Origin: Candidatus Pacearchaeota archaeon
GTDB taxonomy: Archaea; Nanobdellota; Nanobdellia; Pacearchaeales; GW2011-AR1
Reading direction: 5' to 3'
Length of the DNA stretch: 40,136 nucleotides
Assembly: GCA_018221305.1 (NCBI GenBank)
Contig: JAAOYK010000026.1
Coordinates: forward strand, 1 to 40,136
The notes beneath the pieces were generated by a model. It was not told the DNA's origin, searched no databases, and worked only from the letters and a program-made list of their open reading frames with translations. Shown here piece after piece: positions 7,275 to 15,448 of the stretch (its first letter is position 1; every line of letters begins with the position of its first letter). The position numbers and the translations under genes were made by a program.

Positions 7275-8538
7275 TTGTTTTTCCTCCTTGCAATTTATTA
7301 TCATGAATCAAAGAAAGCAAAGCATCTTGAGGCTGCAAAATTGTTTTATCAGTCACATATAATTCATTTATACCAGCACCAGGAAGATAAAATTTGAACG
7401 GAGATAAAGCTTCCTCCATCACAGATTTTAATCCCCTAGCACCGATACCTCGCTCATAAGCTTTTTGCGCAATAGCATCAATAGATTTTTCATCAAAATT
7501 AATCTTCAAATCATATGCCTGAAAATCTCCAACATAAGATTTTAATATTGACTCTTCACTTTCAGTTAAAATTTTTACTAGATCATTTTTTGATAATTCA
7601 TTAAACTTAGTCAAAACCGGAAACCTACCCAAAAATTCAGGCACCAAACCATATTTTGTTAAAGCCATTATAAGTCCTGGAGAATCAGCGTCATGAAGCA
7701 ATTGCCCATAATTTGCAGACTGTTCTACTGCAAACTCTTCAATAATATTTTTATCTAATGATTTATATAATTCAGAGAAAGCTCCTCCAGCAATGAACAA
7801 GATGTCTTTTGTATCCATCACCTTTGGACCACTAGATGTCATTACTGGAATTTGTGCAGACTCAATAAGTTTAAGGAGCCCATTTTGAACATCTCTTCCA
7901 GCAACATCCCTACCTCCACCTTTTGCTGCAGCAATTTTATCAATTTCATCTAAATAGATAATACCCCTAGCTGCTTTCTCAGAATCTCCTTCAGCTTTTA
8001 TTACCAATTCTTGAATTAAGCTGCTCACATTATCACCAACATAACCTGTTCCTGAAAAACGCGTAGAATCTGCAATCAATAATGGCACATCTAGAAGTTG
8101 TGATACTTTTTCCACTGCATAAGTTTTTCCACTACCAGTTGGTCCAATAAGAAGAGTATTAGATTTTTTTCTTCCAGAAATTTCAGCGCCCTTATAATGG
8201 TAACACACAGCATTACAAATTTGTTGCAGGCCTTGACCTTGACCAATAACATATTTAGTCAAATCACTAAATAAATCACGTGGTGTTTTGTTAAATTCTT
8301 CGTTTGTTTCTTCAATAATATTAGCTTCAGAAATACCAGTATTAGTATTAACAACAGCAAAATCATCAGTACTAGCCCCAACAACAGGCGCTCCTGCCAT
8401 AGGAGTGTCACCAACAGGAGGCTGACTTGAATTAGCCCCATTTAAAAGATCATGTAATTTTGAATTTCTTCGCGATCCAGAATCATTAGGTCTTGGGATA
8501 CCTAATATCCTACTTAGCGGATCACGCCTTTGCGCCAT
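7255..8538 (-). CDS. ClpX-like AAA+ unfoldase without IGF loop
   Basis: An ATP-driven protein unfoldase of the ClpX family. Walker A is GPTGSGKT (132-139), pore loop 1 is GYVG (165-168), Walker B is IIYLDEID, the ClpX hallmark RDVAGRDVQNGLLKLIE follows, the arginine finger is in FLGRFPV (R305) and sensor 2 in GARGLKS. Two ClpX features are missing: the N-terminal C4 zinc domain is replaced by ~85 residues of low-complexity sequence, and the IGF loop that docks ClpP is absent after GGAFSELY, replaced by EEFAVEQ. ClpX is chiefly bacterial and organellar, so an archaeal copy suggests transfer. It is the first gene of the five-gene operon and has a GGGGG ribosome-binding site. The N-terminal tail may instead recognise the Ubl (inference). 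Confidence 0.88.
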   Translation of the reverse strand: MAQRRDPLSRILGIPRPNDSGSRRNSKLHDLLNGANSSQPPVGDTPMAGAPVVGASTDDFAVVNTNTGISEANIIEETNEEFNKTPRDLFSDLTKYVIGQGQGLQQICNAVCYHYKGAEISGRKKSNTLLIGPTGSGKTYAVEKVSQLLDVPLLIADSTRFSGTGYVGDNVSSLIQELVIKAEGDSEKAARGIIYLDEIDKIAAAKGGGRDVAGRDVQNGLLKLIESAQIPVMTSSGPKVMDTKDILFIAGGAFSELYKSLDKNIIEEFAVEQSANYGQLLHDADSPGLIMALTKYGLVPEFLGRFPVLTKFNELSKNDLVKILTESEESILKSYVGDFQAYDLKINFDEKSIDAIAQKAYERGIGARGLKSVMEEALSPFKFYLPGAGINELYVTDKTILQPQDALLSLIHDNKLQGGKTNGTSKP

Positions 8539-8660
8539 ATTTCCCCCTTTTGAGAATCATAATTTGTGTTCTGTAATCTGTATTTCTTACTTTTCTTGTT
8601 TTCCCTGTGTTTCCTTTTTCTTTTGTTTCCATCCTACAATTACTATAGGAGTTGTATTTT

Positions 8661-8670
8661 AGTTATATCT
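8661..8670 (-). promoter_or_regulatory. Possible TATA box of the Ubl/ClpX operon
   Basis: On the minus strand AGATATAACT is the best TATA-like element upstream of the ClpX-like gene. It would give a transcript with a leader of roughly 100 nt, consistent with the use of a Shine-Dalgarno sequence rather than a leaderless start. It is only a weak match. Confidence 0.35.
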
Positions 8671-8684
8671 TTCTGACAAAAAAA

Positions 8685-8703
8685 TGTGCACAGTGTTGTA
8701 CAA
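8685..8703. promoter_or_regulatory. Two 8-bp palindromes 11 bp apart (candidate operator)
   Basis: TGTGCACA (8685-8692) and TTGTACAA (8696-8703) are each perfect palindromes, and their centres are 11 bp apart, one helical turn. They lie in the divergent region between the Ubl operon and the winged-helix gene, just upstream of that gene's TATA box. The placement suits a dimeric regulator controlling both directions, most simply the adjacent winged-helix protein. Confidence 0.45.
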
Positions 8704-8713
8704 GATCAAAACC

Positions 8714-8721
8714 TTTATATA
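8714..8721 (+). promoter_or_regulatory. TATA box of the winged-helix regulator
   Basis: TTTATATA is centred about 26 bp before the ATG at 8743, which predicts a leaderless mRNA starting at or next to the start codon. No ribosome-binding site is present, in agreement. Confidence 0.7.
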
Positions 8722-8742
8722 TTCAAAAAGCCTATGTAAAGC

Positions 8743-9615
8743 ATGGTCTTAGATAGCAAAACAATGGGGGAAATCTGTAAATTTGTTAAACTAAAACCAC
8801 GAACAGTACAAGAAATTTCTATACTTCTTAAAAAAAATTGGCGAACTGCAGAGCGTTATATTGAAAAAATTTCAGAAGAAACAGGCTGTATTAAAACTAG
8901 AATTTTTCGTGGAGGAACAAGGGGCGCCTTAAAAATTGTTTATTGGAACATGTTAGATGATATTCATTCAACAAGTTTTCAAGAAGAATTACTAGAAGAA
9001 ATAATGAAAGGGAAAAGACGTTCAGATTTCTCACCATTTGATATTTACCAATATATTGAGGACGAGAAAAAACAAGCACATATTGAAGATGCAACAATGA
9101 TCGATACAGATATTGAGATAAGTAAACAACAAGACCTAATAACAGCACTTAGAAACGCACAAAAACAGATACTAATTTTTTCAGGAAACCTTTCATGGAT
9201 AAATTCACATCAACAAGGAACCCCAATAATAAACATCATAAAAGAGATTGCAATGCGTAAAATTCCAATAAAGATAATTGCCCGGGTTTCAATTGTAGGT
9301 GCTCAAAATGTTGACAGACTTTTATCAATAAATAAAGAAGTCGGAAGAGATATAATAGAAATAAGACATAGGTACCAACCATTACGTGCAATAGTAATTG
9401 ACAATAAGGTAGTAAAAATGCGCGAACTACGAGAGCCAATATTTTACAGATATGGAGAACTAAAAAAGAAAGTTGAAGTATTCTATGACATTTATGACCC
9501 AGAATGGGCAGAATGGCTACAAAAAGTATTTTGGAAAATGTATACAAAAGCCTTACCAGCTCCAAAACGTATCAAAGAGATTGAAAAAATTCAAAACAAA
9601 ATTTTACTGTCTTAA
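8743..9615 (+). CDS. Winged-helix regulator with TrmB/PLD-like C-terminal domain
   Basis: A 290-residue DNA-binding protein. Residues ~1-65 form a winged helix-turn-helix (EICKFVKLKPRTVQEISILLKKNWRTAERYIEK). After a charged linker, residues ~130-265 look like the phospholipase-D-like effector domain seen in TrmB-type archaeal regulators (ALRNAQKQILIFSGNL, IKIIARVSIVG, RAIVIDNKVVKMREL); the catalytic HKD motif of true phospholipase D is absent, so a ligand-sensing role is likely. It is transcribed divergently from the Ubl operon with a shared ~200 bp control region and is the obvious candidate for its regulator (inference). Its 3' end converges on the GNAT gene at 9637. Confidence 0.75.
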   Translation: MVLDSKTMGEICKFVKLKPRTVQEISILLKKNWRTAERYIEKISEETGCIKTRIFRGGTRGALKIVYWNMLDDIHSTSFQEELLEEIMKGKRRSDFSPFDIYQYIEDEKKQAHIEDATMIDTDIEISKQQDLITALRNAQKQILIFSGNLSWINSHQQGTPIINIIKEIAMRKIPIKIIARVSIVGAQNVDRLLSINKEVGRDIIEIRHRYQPLRAIVIDNKVVKMRELREPIFYRYGELKKKVEVFYDIYDPEWAEWLQKVFWKMYTKALPAPKRIKEIEKIQNKILLS

Positions 9616-9636
9616 AAATAATAAAATAAAAACACC

Positions 9637-10104
9637 CTATAACTTTTTATCCATCTCGGTGACCATGCATTCAGCTACCCCTACAAACCCCTTACGTTTG
9701 TTAACAATTTTATATCCTAACTTTTTATAAAACCCGCACGCATTAACAGTAGAATACAACCTGACCTTTTCTTCACTATTCTTTTTAAGAAAATTTTCAA
9801 TATGCAAAACTAGTTTTCTACCAACCCCAAGCCCCAAACAATCAAGCCCAACATATAATCCGCCTAAAAAGTTTTTATCATAAAATCCAGCAGTTCCAAC
9901 AATTTTTCCATGCCCATCAACTGCAACAAACATTGACCAGGATTTCATTTTTTCGATTATCTTTTCTTCAGTATTACGAGCAACAGATTCATTGATATAC
10001 AACTCATCATAATATTTACTAAGCTCTTGCCTCAAATTTTCAATTCGAAGCTTACTCATTTCAGATGCATCAGAATCTTTTGCCTTTCGAATTTTTATTT
10101 TCAT
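9637..10104 (-). CDS. GNAT-family N-acetyltransferase
   Basis: A 155-residue acetyl-CoA-dependent acetyltransferase. The N-terminus IKIRKAKDSDASEMSKL is typical, and the acetyl-CoA loop region is GLYVGLDCLGLGVGRKLVLH (an R/Q-x-x-G-x-G/A variant with GLGVGRKL), followed by CGFYKKLGYKIV, the usual C-terminal strand-helix. The substrate cannot be predicted. It is the last gene of the long minus-strand operon, 24 nt after the P-loop kinase gene. Small GNATs of this type acetylate amines, antibiotics or protein N-termini. Confidence 0.85.
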   Translation of the reverse strand: MKIKIRKAKDSDASEMSKLRIENLRQELSKYYDELYINESVARNTEEKIIEKMKSWSMFVAVDGHGKIVGTAGFYDKNFLGGLYVGLDCLGLGVGRKLVLHIENFLKKNSEEKVRLYSTVNACGFYKKLGYKIVNKRKGFVGVAECMVTEMDKKL

Positions 10105-10128
10105 TTCAACCGAAACCGTTTAATTTTT

Positions 10129-10689
10129 CTATCTTTTTTTAATAGCAAAACAATTACTTGCTTCATTTTGTCCTCTTTTTAAATTCTTTATTATATAGTT
10201 GACAACATCATCTTCATTTATATTTGTTGTGTCAACCTCTACCCCAGATTCAAAAGAGTTAGCTTTTTTATAAACAGCTTTAGCAGCCTCAGGACCGTAA
10301 GGTTTTTCACGTGCAGCATCCCGGCCCATACAAACATCCAATGGTGCAGTTAATGTAAAGATTTGCCCGCTATAACCTAAATCATGCATTTTCAATACAA
10401 AATCATCTAATGTAGATTTCCAATAAAAGTTTCCATCAAAAATAACCAATCGCCTTTTTTCTAAATCTTTTCTTGCCCTGTCAAGAGCCATATTATTTGC
10501 AATAAAAAAACTTTTTTGAGAAATATAACCATCCTCCTTATGATCCAGAAGATACGGGTGTACATCAATTAATTCATCATAACTAATATGTCTTGCATCC
10601 AGCACGTTTGCCAACTTTTTTGAGACTGTAGATTTACCAATACCTAATGCACCCCGGATAATAAGATAGTTAATAGATTTATTTTCCAT
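10129..10689 (-). CDS. P-loop kinase (AAA_33-type)
   Basis: A 186-residue ATP-binding protein with an N-terminal Walker A, GALGIGKST (13-21), and a later acidic strand, RLVIFDGNFYW. It resembles small kinases that phosphorylate nucleosides, shikimate-like or antibiotic-like small molecules, and a group often annotated as AAA family or zeta-toxin-like; the exact substrate is not visible. Its start overlaps the phosphatase gene upstream by 11 nt. It fits the theme of small-molecule modification in this operon. Confidence 0.75.
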   Translation of the reverse strand: MENKSINYLIIRGALGIGKSTVSKKLANVLDARHISYDELIDVHPYLLDHKEDGYISQKSFFIANNMALDRARKDLEKRRLVIFDGNFYWKSTLDDFVLKMHDLGYSGQIFTLTAPLDVCMGRDAAREKPYGPEAAKAVYKKANSFESGVEVDTTNINEDDVVNYIIKNLKRGQNEASNCFAIKKR

Positions 10690-11104
10690 TATTTTTGGTC
10701 AATGGCAAAAAAGGTTTTATTGCTTCCCTAAGTCTTGGCTTTCGCCAAAATTTATCAAACTCAAGGGGGGTTACATCTTTTAACTCAGGCATCTCGCGCA
10801 CTGCTAAATCAATTGAATCAGTAACATCAAGAACTACCAACTGTTTATCGCCGAGATCAAAACGACGTGCAACAATCTTAAGCAATCGTTCTCTAACAAT
10901 AATAACAACATCTGCCCAATCAAGATCCTGTTGCGTTATAGGATTTGGTGCTTCTTCACCAATATTAAACCCCTCCACCCCACCAAAACGGGTTTCATAT
11001 CCTTTAGTTTTCAAATAACCTGCAAGATACTGACTCCTATTGATACCCTTAGCACACACGCACAAAACTTTTACTTTTTCTTTTACTTTTTTATTTTTTT
11101 TCAT
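10679..11104 (-). CDS. Low-molecular-weight protein-tyrosine-phosphatase-like protein
   Basis: A 141-residue protein with the phosphatase P-loop C-x5-R-S in VCAKGINRS (Cys17, Arg23) at the end of the first strand, as in LMW-PTP/arsenate-reductase folds. The middle part WADVVIIVRERLL also matches that fold. A clear DPxxR acid motif is not evident, so activity and substrate (phosphotyrosine or small phosphate ester) are uncertain. It lies 2 nt from the MFS gene and overlaps the kinase gene, so all three are likely co-translated. Confidence 0.7.
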   Translation of the reverse strand: MKKNKKVKEKVKVLCVCAKGINRSQYLAGYLKTKGYETRFGGVEGFNIGEEAPNPITQQDLDWADVVIIVRERLLKIVARRFDLGDKQLVVLDVTDSIDLAVREMPELKDVTPLEFDKFWRKPRLREAIKPFLPLTKNNGK

Positions 11105-11106
11105 TC

Positions 11107-12303
11107 TTAATCCCTTCTTAACCCAATTAAATAAACAAACCCCTCTAATAAAGATAACGCCCCACTAATTAATAAAGTATTAACAACCCCTATAAAATTG
11201 ATTGATAGGCCGGCTAAAAATACAGCAATAGAAAATCCAATTGCCCAAATAACATTATTCATTGAACCAAGTGATGCCCGAATCTTAGAATCAAATTCAC
11301 AATGATATGCACTATCCCCTACTACATCTAATACTACGATACTAATTCTTAATAAAGTTAAAAAAATGATTGCAAAAATGATTGAGTTAGACAAGGCAAA
11401 AGAGATCATAAATATACTTGACAAAAATACAAACAATACAAGAGAATATTTGATTCCTTTTTTATGTGCAAATTTTTCAGCAATTACCGGACTAATAATT
11501 GATAATGCAGCAATAAGTGCAATTATTCCAGAAAAAGACCCAGGACTTAAATTCAGTATTTGTATGAATAATAAAGGCATCGCAATAAAAAAAGCACTAC
11601 CAGCCAAAATACCTAAAAAATCTCCAAGCATTAAAGCCCTTAGCTGTTTATTTTTCTTATGAATAATATAACTAAAGGACTCTCTTGCTTTAATCATTGA
11701 TTTAATTAAATAATTATGTTTAACTTTTTCAGGTTTAAAATTCCTCTCCTCCATGTAACGCCAAACAATAAAAAACATGAACAATTGACAGATAGCTACA
11801 AAGAGCCAAACAAATCTAAAATTAATCGAGATAAGAACTAATCCAATTAATCCCCCGAGGATATGCCCACCTTTTTCAAAAATATATCCCTTAGAAATTA
11901 AGGAAACTAGTTTAGATTTTTTCTTACTAATATTAAGTGCGTCAATAGACCAAGCACTGCCACTACCTGAAAAAAATGCCCACGCAATATCACCCAACAT
12001 CCAAGAACCTGCAAGCAACCAAAAACTTTTAAAAATAAATAATCCAAAAAATGCAAGACTCATAAGAAAAAAAGAAATCATAATAGATTTTTTCCTAGAA
12101 TCATAATCCGCAATAGCCCCGGTTGGAAATTCAAAAAGAGTCATTACAATTACTGAAATTGCAAAAAGGGTTGTTATAGAGACAACATTAAAACCAAACG
12201 ATAAAAAATAAATCAATCCAAGAGCAGCCATTAACGCCCTCCTAATTCCATGAGTAAACTCCATCCCATAAAGAAGGGTTTTTACTTTTTTTGAAAATTT
12301 CAT
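11107..12303 (-). CDS. MFS transporter
   Basis: A 398-residue polytopic membrane protein with about 12 hydrophobic segments and an MFS-type loop between TM2 and TM3 (EFPTGAIADYDSRKKS, the G-x-x-x-D-x-x-x-R-K pattern). The sequence suggests a drug or metabolite exporter rather than a sugar importer, but substrate is not determinable. The start overlaps the upstream GNAT stop by 4 nt (ATGA type). Together with the ABC exporter at the head of the operon it gives two transporters in one unit. Confidence 0.85.
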   Translation of the reverse strand: MKFSKKVKTLLYGMEFTHGIRRALMAALGLIYFLSFGFNVVSITTLFAISVIVMTLFEFPTGAIADYDSRKKSIMISFFLMSLAFFGLFIFKSFWLLAGSWMLGDIAWAFFSGSGSAWSIDALNISKKKSKLVSLISKGYIFEKGGHILGGLIGLVLISINFRFVWLFVAICQLFMFFIVWRYMEERNFKPEKVKHNYLIKSMIKARESFSYIIHKKNKQLRALMLGDFLGILAGSAFFIAMPLLFIQILNLSPGSFSGIIALIAALSIISPVIAEKFAHKKGIKYSLVLFVFLSSIFMISFALSNSIIFAIIFLTLLRISIVVLDVVGDSAYHCEFDSKIRASLGSMNNVIWAIGFSIAVFLAGLSINFIGVVNTLLISGALSLLEGFVYLIGLRRD

Positions 12304-12833
12304 TTTACTTTAGCAAATAACATATCATGCAAATATTTGCCATCTTTAAACTTATTTTTCCTTAATATTCCTTCACATTTATATCCAGCTTTTTCAAGCA
12401 CTCTTGCTGAAGCTTTGTTAAAAGTACGACAAAACCCAGTGATTCGTATTAATTTATATTTTTTAAAAGCATATTTAGTCACCATCTTTACAGCCATTGT
12501 AGCAATACCTTTTCCGCGATATTCCTTTGCAATCCAATATCCTAAAACACCCTTATGTTTTTCATATCCATAAGACAAACCATGGATACTAACTAATCCA
12601 ATAAACTTTCCATCAACATCTATTGCAAAATCTTCGTCCTTTGGCTTTTTTTCCCGATAACTTGTCATAATCTCATTAATTTCCTTACGTGCCTCTGCCT
12701 TTGTTTTAGGAACTTTGAGTATACCCTTCTTAACCGCACTATCCAAAGAAATCCTAAGATATTCATCCAAATCATTCAGAGTAATATGACGCAACACAAA
12801 CTTTGGTTTTACAGATTTTAAGATTATTTTCAT
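12300..12833 (-). CDS. RimJ/RimL-type GNAT acetyltransferase
   Basis: A GNAT protein of ~177 residues. Characteristic parts are LRHITLNDLDEYL, GVLGYWIAKEYRGKGIATMAV (acetyl-CoA loop), the AFKKYKLIRI strand, FNKASARVLEKAGYKCEG and the terminal KYLHDMLFAKV. These match the RimJ/RimL branch, which acetylates protein N-termini or small amines. I prefer the start MKIILKSV at 12833, which has GGAGG eight bases upstream and forms an ATGA overlap with the nucleotidyltransferase stop; the track's ATG at 12848 lies on the ribosome-binding site itself. Confidence 0.88.
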   Translation of the reverse strand: MKIILKSVKPKFVLRHITLNDLDEYLRISLDSAVKKGILKVPKTKAEARKEINEIMTSYREKKPKDEDFAIDVDGKFIGLVSIHGLSYGYEKHKGVLGYWIAKEYRGKGIATMAVKMVTKYAFKKYKLIRITGFCRTFNKASARVLEKAGYKCEGILRKNKFKDGKYLHDMLFAKVK

Positions 12834-13591
12834 CCAACAAGCCTCCAATTATTTTCATCAAACCCGCCCATTTTTTTTAATACATAACTTACTAAATCAT
12901 CAATAAATTTTAATTTTTTCTTGCCCTCTTTAGCCCTAATACATGCAATTAACTTTTTAACAAAAAGTTTATCAGGGTGAGCATCTAACAAATATCTAGC
13001 CCGAAAATCGTTATTAGTAAGATAATTATAATATTTTGCAAACGAAAACGCTTCGACCTGACAAAATTTCCCATAATGTCGGATTATTCTGAAAAGAAGT
13101 AAAGAATATGCATGATCAAACATTGGAGATTTTTCTAAATATAAATTCTTTAACGAATAATGCAGGTTCCACAAATCATACTTTAAAGATTCTTTTTCCT
13201 TTTCTAAAAGTTTTGGGAACTTTTTCTTTATTAACTGTTCAGCCCTATGCCTTAAGATCTTTGCCTTATCATTTTTATCATACAATACCTTCATAAAAAG
13301 GGTTCCGCGAACACTTGAAGAATTATTATCATTAAACGTGCTTCCCAAAAAGCTTAGTGCAGAATCAAACGCACTAACAAAATATTCAACAACATATCCA
13401 TTAATCTTTGTCAACCCTTTAACAGATTTAAAATTTTTATTTTTAACTAATACGTGCATATCAATATCAGAAAACTTACCCTCATTTTTAACAGCATAAC
13501 TCCCTGCCAAAAAAATAACTTCAACTCCTTTTTTCTTTTTCCAAGTATTAACAAAGATCTCAACTGCTGACAAAAATCCTTTTTTTTTCAT
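12830..13591 (-). CDS. Nucleotidyltransferase (pol-beta fold)
   Basis: A 253-residue protein with a pol-beta-type active site: Gly30-Ser31 in LAGSYAVKNEG, then Asp42-x-Asp44 in FSDIDMHVLV. A C-terminal helical region (YDLWNLHYSLKNLYL, LFRIIRHYGKF) resembles substrate-binding domains of aminoglycoside-like nucleotidyltransferases. It would transfer a nucleotide to a small molecule, RNA or protein; the target is unknown. It overlaps both neighbours (4 nt each), both of which are GNATs, so its product is probably made in step with them. Confidence 0.75.
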   Translation of the reverse strand: MKKKGFLSAVEIFVNTWKKKKGVEVIFLAGSYAVKNEGKFSDIDMHVLVKNKNFKSVKGLTKINGYVVEYFVSAFDSALSFLGSTFNDNNSSSVRGTLFMKVLYDKNDKAKILRHRAEQLIKKKFPKLLEKEKESLKYDLWNLHYSLKNLYLEKSPMFDHAYSLLLFRIIRHYGKFCQVEAFSFAKYYNYLTNNDFRARYLLDAHPDKLFVKKLIACIRAKEGKKKLKFIDDLVSYVLKKMGGFDENNWRLVG

Positions 13592-14028
13592 TTTATATTT
13601 TTATCCATTATAACAACACTAGGCGCTACACTAAACCCGAAGGCGTTATAGAATTTAAATGCACCTGAAGAAGAGTCTGACAACAAAAACATATTTTTTA
13701 TACCCTCAGCTCTACATTTATCTTCAACAAAACTAATCAATGCTGACCCAAGCCCTTTCCTTTGACACTCTTCCCTGACCCAAAGCTCTTTGATAACAAC
13801 CTCTTTACCGCTGGGCTCTAAAATTGTCCAGAGAATTATAAACCCTAAGATTTCATTAGTTTTCTCATTCAGTGCATAATACACTTCCCCATTTTTAGCC
13901 AATTCTTTAATTTTCAGGAGTGCAGATTCTTTTGTCCACCCCTGATTATAAGGCTTCTTACAGGATTCTTCTAAGAATACCTTTGAAACTTTTTCAAAAT
14001 CTTTTTTGGTTGCTCGTTTTATTTTCAT
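13588..14028 (-). CDS. GNAT-family N-acetyltransferase
   Basis: A 146-residue acetyltransferase with KIKRATKKDFEKV at the start, a central strand VVIKELWVREECQRKGLGSALI containing the acetyl-CoA Q/R-K-G-L-G-S motif, and GAFKFYNAFGFSVAPSVV near the end. This is a compact single-domain GNAT; no substrate can be inferred. It lies 1 nt downstream of the PHP gene and overlaps the nucleotidyltransferase gene by 4 nt. Confidence 0.87.
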   Translation of the reverse strand: MKIKRATKKDFEKVSKVFLEESCKKPYNQGWTKESALLKIKELAKNGEVYYALNEKTNEILGFIILWTILEPSGKEVVIKELWVREECQRKGLGSALISFVEDKCRAEGIKNMFLLSDSSSGAFKFYNAFGFSVAPSVVIMDKNIK

Positions 14029-14029
14029 C

Positions 14030-14872
14030 TCACAAATCCTCCATAATCATTTTCTGTTTAACAAACCGTGCTTGCTTTTTATATCCTGCATCATGAGCAA
14101 GTTTAATAGCGCGTCTTAATTCTTTATTATCATAATGCTCTTCCCAGTGTCCATCTAATCCAAGAGTTATAGGAATGCCTCGTTTGTTTGCTTGTTTAAT
14201 TATCCAAGGACTTGGAAACGGGCTGTTACATTTTCTAACACCCCCAATATTAATTTCAAGAACCATTCTAGACTTCTTAATTACATCCAGTGCTTCACCA
14301 ATTACCTTTTTGTACCAATCTGCATGTTCATCAAACAATTTGTATTTTTCATTATACACCTTAATATAATCTAAATGCCCAACACAATTATATAATCCAG
14401 ATTTTACTAATTTCTTAATCTGGTTATAATACTCAGTAACATATTCTTGTACACTTCCAAACATTTCTGCAGTTTTTTTCCAATAATCAATCCCAGACTC
14501 AATATCCCTACCACCTGGAACCCCTATTTTCTCAGTACTCACAACATGAATTGATCCAATAACATAATCATAATCCTGTTTTTTTAGCTCAGATTTAAAC
14601 CAATCAGTATTTTTCTCATACCAATCCATTTCCACACCAAGATAGATATCAATTATTCCACCATATTTCTCTTGAAGTTTTTTAACTTCATCAATATAAT
14701 TTGCAGGAAAATGCTTCCGATTATAATTAGTAGGATAATTCAAAGGAGAAAAATAATGATCAGTAAAATATACATAACTCCATTTAAGTTCAATAGCTTT
14801 TTTTACGACTTGTTCAGGTGTTAATCTTCCATCACTACCAGTGCTATGATTATGTGTAGAAAAAAGCTTCAT
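14030..14872 (-). CDS. PHP-domain phosphoesterase (HisJ-like)
   Basis: A 280-residue metal-dependent phosphatase of the PHP family. Metal ligands are visible at HNHS (His7, His9), TDHY (Asp38-His39), GVEMDW, GSIHVV, GHLDY and GLDGHWEEH. The length and motif order resemble histidinol-phosphatase HisJ. No other histidine biosynthesis gene is nearby, so a different phosphate ester is equally likely. It sits 3 nt downstream of a histidine-phosphatase gene and 1 nt upstream of a GNAT gene. Confidence 0.82.
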   Translation of the reverse strand: MKLFSTHNHSTGSDGRLTPEQVVKKAIELKWSYVYFTDHYFSPLNYPTNYNRKHFPANYIDEVKKLQEKYGGIIDIYLGVEMDWYEKNTDWFKSELKKQDYDYVIGSIHVVSTEKIGVPGGRDIESGIDYWKKTAEMFGSVQEYVTEYYNQIKKLVKSGLYNCVGHLDYIKVYNEKYKLFDEHADWYKKVIGEALDVIKKSRMVLEINIGGVRKCNSPFPSPWIIKQANKRGIPITLGLDGHWEEHYDNKELRRAIKLAHDAGYKKQARFVKQKMIMEDL

Positions 14873-14875
14873 TTT

Positions 14876-15448
14876 TTAATCTTCCAAATGTCGTGTACAA
14901 TTTAATAATCGAATCCGATGCTTCCTGTCCTCAAACATTTCAAAAACATTAACACAAGTATTTTTTTGTGAATAATGATCCATATAATCTGAATCAAGAC
15001 CGAGGAGGACAGTAATTAAAGCCTTGTTAAGAAACCCATGCGCAACAATCAAAACAACCCTATCCTTAAACTTTTGATAAATAACATCTATCGCACGCTT
15101 TGCACGCTTTTGCATACTTTCAAGACTTTCAACATTATCTGGAGGATTATCCCAATCAGTTTCACTAAAAGGCTTACCTGAAAGATCCCCAACATCAACT
15201 TCTTTTAATTCATCCAAAATTTCAATAGGAACGCCTTCATGAAATTTAGTAATATAACTCATTGTTTCTTTGGCCCGCCCTAAAGGGCTACAAAAAATAG
15301 CATCAAGCTTTTCACCATTCAGTCTTTCACCAAGCTTTTTTGCCTGAGAAATACCTTCATTACTAAGTTTTCCTTCAACCCTGCACCCTTCATGCATTCG
15401 CTCAACATTACCCATAGACTCGCCATGTCGGACCAAGATTATTTTCAT
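14876..15448 (-). CDS. Histidine phosphatase (phosphoglycerate-mutase-like)
   Basis: The protein starts with IILVRHGESMGN, the phosphohistidine RHG motif of the branch-1 histidine phosphatase superfamily, and has the second catalytic His in VLIVAHGFLNK. LSNEGISQAKKLGERL and FCSPLGRAKET are further family hallmarks. Probably a small-molecule phosphatase rather than a glycolytic mutase, given length (~190 aa) and context. I place the start at MKIILVRHG (15448), which has GGAG six bases upstream, rather than the track's 15460. Its start is nested at the stop of the kinase gene. Confidence 0.88.
   Translation of the reverse strand: MKIILVRHGESMGNVERMHEGCRVEGKLSNEGISQAKKLGERLNGEKLDAIFCSPLGRAKETMSYITKFHEGVPIEILDELKEVDVGDLSGKPFSETDWDNPPDNVESLESMQKRAKRAIDVIYQKFKDRVVLIVAHGFLNKALITVLLGLDSDYMDHYSQKNTCVNVFEMFEDRKHRIRLLNCTRHLED

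Noticed and set aside
2382-8538. CBASS type II operon (E1/E2 Cap2 and JAB Cap3)
   Set aside because: No CD-NTase and no effector gene in the operon, E1 and E2 are separate proteins, and a ClpX-like unfoldase and a Ubl candidate are present instead. The nucleotidyltransferase at 12830 is distant and in another operon.
14030-14872. Histidine biosynthesis gene hisJ
   Set aside because: PHP motifs fit, but no other his gene is nearby and neighbours are tailoring enzymes, so only a family-level call is made.
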